A stretch of 7,461 nucleotides of DNA from Candidatus Poribacteria bacterium (GCA_012961655.1 DTYX01000922.1:1-7461); one strand, 5' to 3'; positions 1 through 6,144 are shown, numbered from the stretch's first letter. Made by a program: numbers and translations. Notes: generated by a model from the letters alone, not told the origin.

Positions 1-1
1 C

Positions 2-3000
2 TCGCCTCTTCGCGTTGATGTGTTACTTAATCCCCACGGGGTTATCTCACGTATGAACATCGGTCAGCTCTATGAAACTCACTGGGGTTGGATAGCGTGG
101 AAGGATGGCAAATCGATTGTTGCGTCTCCTTTCAGTAAAGAGTTCAGCTGGGAAAGGTTGCCAGAAGGCAAGTTGAAGGTGCGCTGGAAAGACCCATTCA
201 ATAGTGAGGAACAAGAAGCAGAAGTTGTTGTCGGATGGCAATATCTTATGAAATTGAATCACATAGCTGAAGATAAGTTTCACGTGCGAGGCGCTCCTGA
301 GGGGAAAAGAGGACGCACACTGGTTACCTTACAACCTCCTAAGGGTAAGAGGCTTGAAGGTGGACAGCGCATTGGCGAGATGGAAGTATGGGCGTTACAA
401 GCTCATCAAGCTGACGCTATACTGGAGGAAATTCTAACGGTCAAATCAGATGCTCTATCTAAGGGGCTCAAAAAAAACACTGAATTGTGTCCATTGCCCG
501 AAGCATTTCGAGCATTAGTCATGTACCTGCGTGGAATGACAATCAATTTGCGAATCATCGTGCAAAGCGAGAACGGTAAAGAACAGGAGTTTCCAATAGA
601 TGAGTTCCGTAAACCCTTTGAACCAACAAAATTCGTGCGGATTGAAATAAAGTTCGCTGATAATGAACAAGTTAAACGCTGGGCTAAAGAAGAGGTCTTC
701 GACCCTTCTTATTGGAAACTGCGCTATAAGTGTCAGGAATGCAACTATGCCGTATGGAGCGGCGAGTGGAAAGAGAAGGGAGGAAAGCCAGGACCAAGAC
801 GATGCCCTAAATGTTCCAGTAGCCAAGTTGATGTAAAACTACGATGGAGCCCTGATGGGCTATTCAGCGAGAAGGTCTTTGGTAAGAAGAGCAGCGATGA
901 ACGCCGAGAGCGTATGGGTTACATCGAGCTGGCGGAACCTATTCCTCACCCTCTCCATCCTGACCTTAAACTACAATGCCTCCCTGTAATTCCGCCCGAC
1001 TATCGCCCGATGGTAGGACATAGCGAAGGGCTTAATGCCCATTATCGGCGGGTATTGATTTACAATTCTATACTGGAGAACACAGAAAAGGATAAAGTCA
1101 GTAAATCAACACGCAAGCGACTTATCGAAGCAACAGCGCAACTTTTTGGCATGAAAGCTGTCTTTAAAGACGACCTTGTTGATTTCAAAAATTTGACCGC
1201 TAATGAACATCATGATAATTTACGAACCCGCTTAGAGGGCAAGAAAGGCTTAATTCGCGGCTACTTATTGGGCAAAAGGGTGGACTTTTCAGGACGCGCT
1301 GTCATTGTGCCTGACCCTACACTGCCTTTTGGCGCTTGCCGATTGCCCTACCATGCTGCTGAGGATTTTTATTTTGCTTTGCGTGGGAGTAGTGATTTGT
1401 CAGATGAAGCATTGTGTTCAGTGGTTGAGAGTACGATACAAAACTACCCTGTTATTCTCAACAGAGCTCCCACACTACATCGCTATAACATGCAGGCGTT
1501 TACTCCCATCCTCTGGGATGAAAAGGTGATAGCCATCCATCCGCTTATTTGCGGCGGTTACAACGCTGATTTTGATGGCGATGCGATGAGTTTCCATCTG
1601 CCACTTAGCGAGGAAGCCAAAAAAGAAGCTCAGGATAGACTAAGTGCTTTCCAAAATCTTTTCTCCGTTGCTCACGGCGGGGTTATTCTCCATATAACCC
1701 AGGATATCGTGGCAGGTATTTATTTAAAGACTCTATCGCTGGAAGGCAGAGAATGGCTGGCAGAGCTTTTAGAACAGCCTTCATTAGCCTGTGAAGACAA
1801 GCCTTTTGATAAGAAGAAGCTTCAACGAGCTATTGAAAACTATCTTCGCTCACATTGGGGGAACGAAGATGAACGCAAAGAAGCGTTAAAGCAGATAGAC
1901 GAATTGATGCGAGAAGCCTTTCGAACTGTAACAGAGAATGGTGTCAGCTTCTCCATTAACGACCTGTGGATATTGCGATTGACCAGGAAGGAACGTGAAA
2001 AGGTGAGATTAAATCTCCCAGAAGAACTTGAAGATCAAATGCTACGCCAAAAATGTGGCGAAAAACTCCATGAGAAACTTGAGAAAAACCAGAATAATCC
2101 TGTAGCAATACTGGTTCTATCGGGAGCAAGGGGTAATCCTGAACAAATTGCTCGATTGTGCGCAGCTGTTACAGCGAAAAGCTCGCACTGTTACGTAGAA
2201 GGGTTAGAAGAGAACGAGTACTTTGAGGCAGCACAAGAATCTCGTCCTGATATTGTACAAAAGAAAATTGGACCTGCTCTTGGGGGTGAATTAACCCGCA
2301 AGTTAATATATGGCTGCTATCCCTTGCGAATTGTCAACAATAAATGCGATGATGAAGAGGGATTGGAGCTGCCTAAGGATTTCTTTGAACATCTTGAAGG
2401 TCGGGTGGCGGCCTGGGGAGTGAATGGTATCCTTAAGAAAGGTGAGGTGATTACACTTGACCATATCAAGAAGCTTTGTAAACAGAGGAATTTGCGTATT
2501 TTCTCCCCCGTTACCTGCAAAGCTAAAGATGGCATCTGCGCTCGGTGCTACGGATATGACTTGTCAACAGGTGCTTTTCCGAAGATAGGTTTACCTGTCG
2601 GAATACTGGCAGCCCAATCTATCGGCGAAAGAGGGACTCAGGAGGCGATGAGAGCGTTTCACGGTATGAGGACTGAGATTTCATCTGCCATTGGAAGAAT
2701 CAAACGTCTGTTAGAATATGGAAAGTTGGATGCCGAAGCCTTAGAGTACGGTTCCCTTGATGAAGGTGTTTTAGAGATTCTACGGCGCTTAATGGAGGTT
2801 AAAGAGTATAAGAACGTGAATTTGCGTCATTTTGAAGTAGTGCTTCACCAGATGAAACAGGAACAGGGGAAGAACCGTTGGCAATTTAGAGGATTAATCG
2901 AGGTAGCTAAAAACCGCGCTGAAAGTAGCTTCTTAAGCGCTGCTGCCTTTCAAGCTGTTACCAATACTTTGGTAGAAGCGGCGAAAGCTAAAGGGTATGA

Positions 3001-3049
3001 TGAAGGGAAGGTTCAACCAACACCCCTTTTGTTAGGGAAAAGGAGGTAA
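2..3049 (+). CDS. rpoC: Divergent fused RNA polymerase beta-beta' subunit, 5' partial
   Basis: This is the catalytic core of a multisubunit DNA-directed RNA polymerase. The frame is open from the left edge (1015 codons visible) and residues before the first GTG (position 20) already match RpoB, so beta continues upstream. Residues 1 to about 188 are the beta C-terminus (LNPHGVISRMNIGQ, the ETH motif, GGQRIGEMEVWAL, LTVKSD). The rest is beta': a zinc ribbon (C244, C247, C268, C271), DGLFSEKVFG, RRERMGYIELA, LPVIPPDYRPM, diverged clamp helices, LLGKRVDFSGRAVI, and the active-site NADFDGD at 521-527, whose D523, D525 and D527 should hold the catalytic magnesium. A second zinc site (C782, C839, C846, C849) keeps the family spacing. 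The trigger loop keeps M883, R884 and H887, and a near-canonical SSFLSAAAFQ lies near the end. The beta' part is about 830 residues against about 1400 in E. coli. The zinc ribbon is displaced, the F-loop is shortened and the bridge helix is degenerate. It overlaps the ribosome binding site of the sigma-54-like gene, so the two are co-transcribed. The symbol is family-level only: this is probably a second polymerase, not the housekeeping rpoC. The family assignment is very secure. Confidence 0.95.
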   Translation, partial: SPLRVDVLLNPHGVISRMNIGQLYETHWGWIAWKDGKSIVASPFSKEFSWERLPEGKLKVRWKDPFNSEEQEAEVVVGWQYLMKLNHIAEDKFHVRGAPEGKRGRTLVTLQPPKGKRLEGGQRIGEMEVWALQAHQADAILEEILTVKSDALSKGLKKNTELCPLPEAFRALVMYLRGMTINLRIIVQSENGKEQEFPIDEFRKPFEPTKFVRIEIKFADNEQVKRWAKEEVFDPSYWKLRYKCQECNYAVWSGEWKEKGGKPGPRRCPKCSSSQVDVKLRWSPDGLFSEKVFGKKSSDERRERMGYIELAEPIPHPLHPDLKLQCLPVIPPDYRPMVGHSEGLNAHYRRVLIYNSILENTEKDKVSKSTRKRLIEATAQLFGMKAVFKDDLVDFKNLTANEHHDNLRTRLEGKKGLIRGYLLGKRVDFSGRAVIVPDPTLPFGACRLPYHAAEDFYFALRGSSDLSDEALCSVVESTIQNYPVILNRAPTLHRYNMQAFTPILWDEKVIAIHPLICGGYNADFDGDAMSFHLPLSEEAKKEAQDRLSAFQNLFSVAHGGVILHITQDIVAGIYLKTLSLEGREWLAELLEQPSLACEDKPFDKKKLQRAIENYLRSHWGNEDERKEALKQIDELMREAFRTVTENGVSFSINDLWILRLTRKEREKVRLNLPEELEDQMLRQKCGEKLHEKLEKNQNNPVAILVLSGARGNPEQIARLCAAVTAKSSHCYVEGLEENEYFEAAQESRPDIVQKKIGPALGGELTRKLIYGCYPLRIVNNKCDDEEGLELPKDFFEHLEGRVAAWGVNGILKKGEVITLDHIKKLCKQRNLRIFSPVTCKAKDGICARCYGYDLSTGAFPKIGLPVGILAAQSIGERGTQEAMRAFHGMRTEISSAIGRIKRLLEYGKLDAEALEYGSLDEGVLEILRRLMEVKEYKNVNLRHFEVVLHQMKQEQGKNRWQFRGLIEVAKNRAESSFLSAAAFQAVTNTLVEAAKAKGYDEGKVQPTPLLLGKRR
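3041..3046 (+). promoter_or_regulatory. Ribosome binding site AGGAGG inside the end of the polymerase gene
   Basis: A perfect AGGAGG lies in the last two sense codons of the beta-beta' gene, six bases before the ATG at 3053. It fixes the start of the sigma-54-like gene and ties its translation to the upstream gene. Expression of the two products is therefore likely to be coupled. Confidence 0.85.
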
Positions 3050-3052
3050 AAA

Positions 3053-4126
3053 ATGCCTCAAAGTTCGAGGGCACCTGACACAGGAATAAAGAGAGAGCCT
3101 AAGAATGGGGAAAAGCCTACGACCAAGGTGAAAGAAGAGACGCGCCATTATATTGAAACTGTTGTCAATTTACTGCCTCTTCATGAGCTTAGGGAGTATC
3201 TACAGGGGCGTTTTGTACCAGAAGGGTGGGAAGCTATCGAAGAGGAAGCAGGCGAAGAAATGCCCGAAAGCGAAGAGGAGGAAGCTTTTGATGTTGATGA
3301 CTTTGAAGACGACTATGAAGGGGATTTCTCCGAGGTGGAAAAAGAGGAGGAGAGTTTACTAGAAGTTCTTGAAAACATAGGTCAGAAGGGTTATCCGCAA
3401 TACGCTGACGTAATGGTTAAACGACTATCCGATGAAATAATCGTATGCTCGGGCAGCGCGCATCTCCTACTTCATATCAGCGGCGATGACCAAATCAGTT
3501 CAACTTATAAAAATGCACTTCGCCACCGCGTCCAGAATACAGTTCGGATTGCCCAACAAATAGTCAGTCTGAATAAGGATTATTTTCTCCAAAATAGTAA
3601 AGAATTAAAGCTTCTGGCGCGGAACAAGGTGTTAGGCTTCAAAAAGGAAACAGTGAGCCGGCTGGTAGGAAGTGCTAGTCTGCTTGCGCCTTGGGGCGAA
3701 CTACTTCCGTTTAAGAAGTTCTTCGTCAAACGCGCTCCATCAACAGAAGTCGCTTGCTCTCTTTTACGAGTTTTTGCAAGGAACCAGAATACAGAACAAA
3801 ATGAACCTTTCTCCGACGAAGAGATAGCGAATCGTCTCCCTGACATTTCCCGAGCCCGCAGCCGCGTTGCCCAGGTGCGTCCTAAGTTGGGTATTCCGAA
3901 CCAAGAAGAACGTAAGAAGCTCTATGAAGAAGGTAAAAACTTCATTGATATACTTATTGACAGATTAAGCAGCTTGCCTTGCGAGAAATATGATAAGGAG
4001 CTGGAGAAGTTGAAGACCTTATTAAAACAGGCATGGCAGATGGAAAGTGATGCCGATGCTAAGAAGCGCCTTCAAGAATGGAAAGAACAGATTGAAAAGA
4101 GATGTGAGGAACGATGTCAAAGTTGA
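3053..4126 (+). CDS. Miniature divergent sigma-54 (RpoN-like) factor
   Basis: This is a 357-residue protein that I assign as a reduced sigma-54, the factor that recognises -24/-12 promoters and keeps polymerase closed until an AAA+ activator acts. A short helix at about 31-62 (LPLHELREYLQGRF) resembles the activator-contacting region I. An acidic stretch at 62-100 matches region II. Residues 114-144 (ADVMVKRLSDE) align with the PDVxVRK strand segment of RpoN. Residues 152-224 align with the segment running from the extra-long helix into the HTH, with TVSR at 200-203 and a PxG...L..FF end. PFSDEEIANRL and ARSRVAQVRP (268-277) align with the PLSD segment and the RpoN box ARRTVAKYRE, followed by LGIPNQEERKKL. 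About 100 or more residues of helical core-binding domain are missing between the acidic region and residue 114. An extra tail of about 67 residues, probably coiled coil, follows the RpoN box. E. coli RpoN has 477 residues. The gene sits between a polymerase core gene and a sigma-54-type activator gene, which strongly supports the call. DNA specificity may differ because the RpoN box is altered. Confidence 0.85.
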   Translation: MPQSSRAPDTGIKREPKNGEKPTTKVKEETRHYIETVVNLLPLHELREYLQGRFVPEGWEAIEEEAGEEMPESEEEEAFDVDDFEDDYEGDFSEVEKEEESLLEVLENIGQKGYPQYADVMVKRLSDEIIVCSGSAHLLLHISGDDQISSTYKNALRHRVQNTVRIAQQIVSLNKDYFLQNSKELKLLARNKVLGFKKETVSRLVGSASLLAPWGELLPFKKFFVKRAPSTEVACSLLRVFARNQNTEQNEPFSDEEIANRLPDISRARSRVAQVRPKLGIPNQEERKKLYEEGKNFIDILIDRLSSLPCEKYDKELEKLKTLLKQAWQMESDADAKKRLQEWKEQIEKRCEERCQS

Positions 4127-5604
4127 ATTTAGTTGTTATATGGGATAAAGAGAACAAGGGAACTAAAGATAAACTTAGCTCAATATTGAAAAAATTGAGC
4201 AAGGACGATTTTATTTCCATAAAATGGAAAAAGGCTGAGAATGTTATAAAAAAGCTACCTAAGGAAGATTCTCCCCTGCTAATCTTTGTCGAAAAGAGCT
4301 GTGAAAGTAATAGCTTATCAAAGGAAAACTTTGACATATTCATGAAGGAGCTTTCTAATGATAAGCGAGCACAAGTATACGTGATTAGCACCGAGGAGGC
4401 TTTTAACAGTCAAGAAGCTGCCGAAGTATGGCTGAATTCGGAATACGCAACCGTGCTCAACTATAGTCTGCTTAAACATCTGGAAGAATCCGATGTGAAG
4501 GAAAGCATTGAAAAGATGCAAAGGTTGGCGGAAGCTTGGAAGGAACAATCTGGCAAGGCACATCAAATCGGTGAGCGGCTTTCTATACCTAAAGGCGAAT
4601 ATAGCCAAAGCAAATTTGTCAGCTTGTTTCTCGGCGGGACACAAGAAGTTATCGTTCAAGTTCGCCATTTTATCCGGGAATTAGAAAGGATATTACCTAT
4701 TCCAAAAACAGGACATCCCTTTAAGGGAAAGTCCCCTCAGACTCTCTTCGATGATGCTGTAGAAAAGATGTTTATAGAGCATCGCGAACCACCGAAGTGG
4801 TTAAAGGTTCTTTGGGAGGAAGGTAAGAATCGCGACTATGCTGTGCCTCACTTGCTAATAGAGGGAGAAACAGGAACAGGTAAGACGCTTTTGGCTCAGT
4901 TCTTACACAGGCTACGATGGAACTACTGGGAGAAGGAGGGGGAGGAACAGGAGTTTATAGATAGGCTTTTTCAGGACTTAAACTGCAGGGCTATTCCTGA
5001 AACCCTCATTAATGGCGAGCTGTTCGGAGCAAACGCCGGCTCTTGGACGGACTTAAATCGCAATCTCCCTGGCAAAATATTCTCTGCTTGTTACGGGACG
5101 CTCTTTTTAGATGAAATCGGCGACATGCCACCATACACTCAATCACTCTTGCTTAAGTTCTTAGATGATGGCACCTACTACCCCCTCGGCTGGGATGTTA
5201 AGCTCTACATTCCCGTTGCCATCGTTGCTGCCACAAATCAGCCTCTTGAAGAAAAGGTAGAAAAGGACGAGTTTCGTCGCGATCTTTACGAACGCTTCCG
5301 TTTTCATGTACGTTTGCCTAATCTGCAAGAGCGAATGGAACATTTCGAGGAAATCGTAGATTTTGTGCTCCAAAACCCCGCCATCAATCCTCTTATCGAG
5401 GCATCCAGTCGTAAAGTCAATCAGATTTCAGAAGAGGCTTTAAAGCTGCTGCGCTGTTATAATTATCCTGGAAACTTTCGGGAGCTTGAGCAGATTTTGT
5501 GGCAAGCTGTCTTACAAGCGGAAGAAGAAGGGAAAGACATCATTCTACCTCGCCATATTTTGCTACCATCCCCCCTCAATAGCTATCTTTCTTATTTTCC
5601 ATAA
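4114..5604 (+). CDS. Sigma-54 activator-type AAA+ ATPase (bEBP-like) without HTH
   Basis: This 496-residue protein belongs to the NtrC/PspF class of AAA+ ATPases, which use ATP to remodel sigma-54 and open promoter DNA. Visible motifs are Walker A GETGTGKT (251-258), NCRAIPE followed by GELFG (the family's conserved NCAAIPE...ESELFG), Walker B TLFLDEIGDMPP with D333 and E334, sensor I VAATNQP, arginine fingers R388 and R394 in FRRDLYERF, LPNLQER, and sensor II YPGNFRELE (451-459). The sigma-contacting L1 loop, normally GAFTGA, is GSWTDL at 309-314; it keeps Gly, an aromatic residue and the key Thr. The N-terminal 150 or so residues look like an alternating beta/alpha domain of unknown kind, perhaps a degenerate receiver. 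Roughly 40 extra residues lie just before Walker A. The protein ends about 37 residues after sensor II, so the usual Fis-type DNA-binding domain is absent and it probably acts from solution. Its ATG lies 13 bases inside the sigma-54-like gene, with GAGGA three bases before it, which indicates translational coupling. Confidence 0.92.
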   Translation: MSKLNLVVIWDKENKGTKDKLSSILKKLSKDDFISIKWKKAENVIKKLPKEDSPLLIFVEKSCESNSLSKENFDIFMKELSNDKRAQVYVISTEEAFNSQEAAEVWLNSEYATVLNYSLLKHLEESDVKESIEKMQRLAEAWKEQSGKAHQIGERLSIPKGEYSQSKFVSLFLGGTQEVIVQVRHFIRELERILPIPKTGHPFKGKSPQTLFDDAVEKMFIEHREPPKWLKVLWEEGKNRDYAVPHLLIEGETGTGKTLLAQFLHRLRWNYWEKEGEEQEFIDRLFQDLNCRAIPETLINGELFGANAGSWTDLNRNLPGKIFSACYGTLFLDEIGDMPPYTQSLLLKFLDDGTYYPLGWDVKLYIPVAIVAATNQPLEEKVEKDEFRRDLYERFRFHVRLPNLQERMEHFEEIVDFVLQNPAINPLIEASSRKVNQISEEALKLLRCYNYPGNFRELEQILWQAVLQAEEEGKDIILPRHILLPSPLNSYLSYFP

Positions 5605-5787
5605 TTATGTATCACGGTGCTTTTTTCGACCATTAGTTGAGCAAGTGAGCATGAGTCACCGATAAGAGGTACTGCCCTCCTGCGCATCTGTTCAGTTGTC
5701 CTCTTTCCCTCACTATCCCTACTTCACATAGACAAACTTTAAGCCAAACTGCAATTATCTCTTTCTATCCACATACATACTTTTGTG

Positions 5788-5810
5788 TTAATTTAAGTTG
5801 CATTAATTTA
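5788..5810. repeat. 8-base direct repeat TTAATTTA, period 15
   Basis: TTAATTTA occurs at 5788-5795 and again at 5803-5810, with TTGCAT between. The spacing is one and a half helical turns. It lies just upstream of the terminator hairpin and the small gene, so it could be a regulator site or simply AT-rich promoter DNA. Chance occurrence is possible in such AT-rich sequence. Confidence 0.4.
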
Positions 5811-5827
5811 TATTGGATACTCAATTG

Positions 5828-5869
5828 AGCCACACCGTACATGTTTTCCATATCTGGTGTGGCTTTTTT
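5828..5869 (+). terminator. Rho-independent terminator upstream of small gene
   Basis: AGCCACACC (5828-5836) pairs perfectly with GGTGTGGCT (5856-5864) as a 9-bp stem around a 19-base loop, followed directly by a run of T to 5869. It lies 224 bases after the ATPase stop and 48 bases before the next ATG. It could end the polymerase operon, end a small RNA, or act as an attenuator in the small gene's leader. Confidence 0.85.
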
Positions 5870-5904
5870 GTTATCCATGCAAGGGCATCGACTCAGGTCG
5901 GGAG

Positions 5905-5910
5905 GGAGGT
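5905..5910 (+). promoter_or_regulatory. Ribosome binding site GGAGGT deciding the small gene's start
   Basis: The purine-rich run GGAGGGAGGTG contains GGAGGT seven bases before the ATG at 5918. This selects that ATG over an in-frame ATG at 5813, which lies upstream of the terminator hairpin and would force translation through it. Confidence 0.8.
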
Positions 5911-5917
5911 GAAAAGA

Positions 5918-6115
5918 ATGGCTAACCCTAAGAAGGAATACGGAAAAGGTTACGTTGATGGTCTCCATCGCGCTGAATTTGAAAAGAACGCAAACGTAAT
6001 CGATATCCTATTTGACGCATTGACCGGTCCAGCGCATTACAACTCAAGAGGTTCAGAGGTATATAAGGCAGGATGGAGAGACGGCAAAAAAGATGGATGG
6101 GGAAAGAAACGCTAA
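5918..6115 (+). CDS. Small basic protein with two G-x-x-D-G motifs, function unknown
   Basis: This is a 65-residue protein I do not recognise. It is lysine-rich and basic at both ends (MANPKKEYGKG at the start, GWGKKR at the end), with no signal peptide or membrane segment. Two similar blocks are visible: YGKGYVDG near residue 8 and YKAGWRDGKKDGW near residue 49. Each has an aromatic residue, then Gly, another aromatic and Asp-Gly. They flank a short hydrophobic segment (VIDILFDAL). The glycine- and aromatic-rich ends could bind nucleic acid or another protein, but that is a guess. The start is set by a strong GGAGGT site. The gene lies between two intrinsic terminators, so it probably forms its own short transcription unit rather than belonging to the polymerase operon. 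Confidence 0.7.
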   Translation: MANPKKEYGKGYVDGLHRAEFEKNANVIDILFDALTGPAHYNSRGSEVYKAGWRDGKKDGWGKKR

Positions 6116-6144
6116 GAACATCGGCATTTACTAATATCAACCCA

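Larger units (their letters stand above)
5605..5917. other. Non-coding interval with AT-rich repeat region and hairpin
   Basis: No convincing gene lies here on either strand. The left two thirds (about 5675-5785) is pyrimidine-rich on the + strand. From about 5778 to 5828 it becomes AT-rich and contains an 8-base direct repeat and the palindrome TCAATTGA (5821-5828), followed by an intrinsic terminator and then the leader of the small protein gene. It may hold the 3' untranslated end of the polymerase operon, a small RNA, or a promoter with a leader attenuator for the next gene. No clear -35/-10 or -24/-12 pair is visible. Confidence 0.6.

Noticed and set aside
20..22. GTG as a true start of the polymerase gene
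   Set aside because: The frame is open to the left edge and the codons before it (RVD) continue the RpoB pattern ahead of VLLNP, so this is an internal valine.
3580..3846. Minus-strand reading frame opposite the sigma-54-like gene
   Set aside because: The opposite strand carries clear RpoN-like motifs across the whole interval; this frame is a shadow.
4114..4560. Calling the ATPase N-terminus a phosphorylated response-regulator receiver
   Set aside because: The strand/helix pattern is suggestive, but the acidic pocket, phosphoacceptor aspartate and the conserved T/S and K cannot be placed with confidence.
2..5604. Giant-phage multisubunit RNA polymerase (phiKZ type)
   Set aside because: Those enzymes are split into several beta/beta' fragments and have no sigma-54 or NtrC-class partner; the nearby RNase R gene also argues for a bacterial chromosome.
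5813..5917. Upstream ATG at 5813 extending the small protein by 35 residues
   Set aside because: The extension would be translated through the terminator stem, lacks a ribosome binding site, and differs in composition from the body; GGAGGT clearly serves the ATG at 5918.
5765..5968. Minus-strand reading frame in the intergenic interval
   Set aside because: It spans the terminator and the start of the small gene, has no ribosome binding site and no recognisable protein features.
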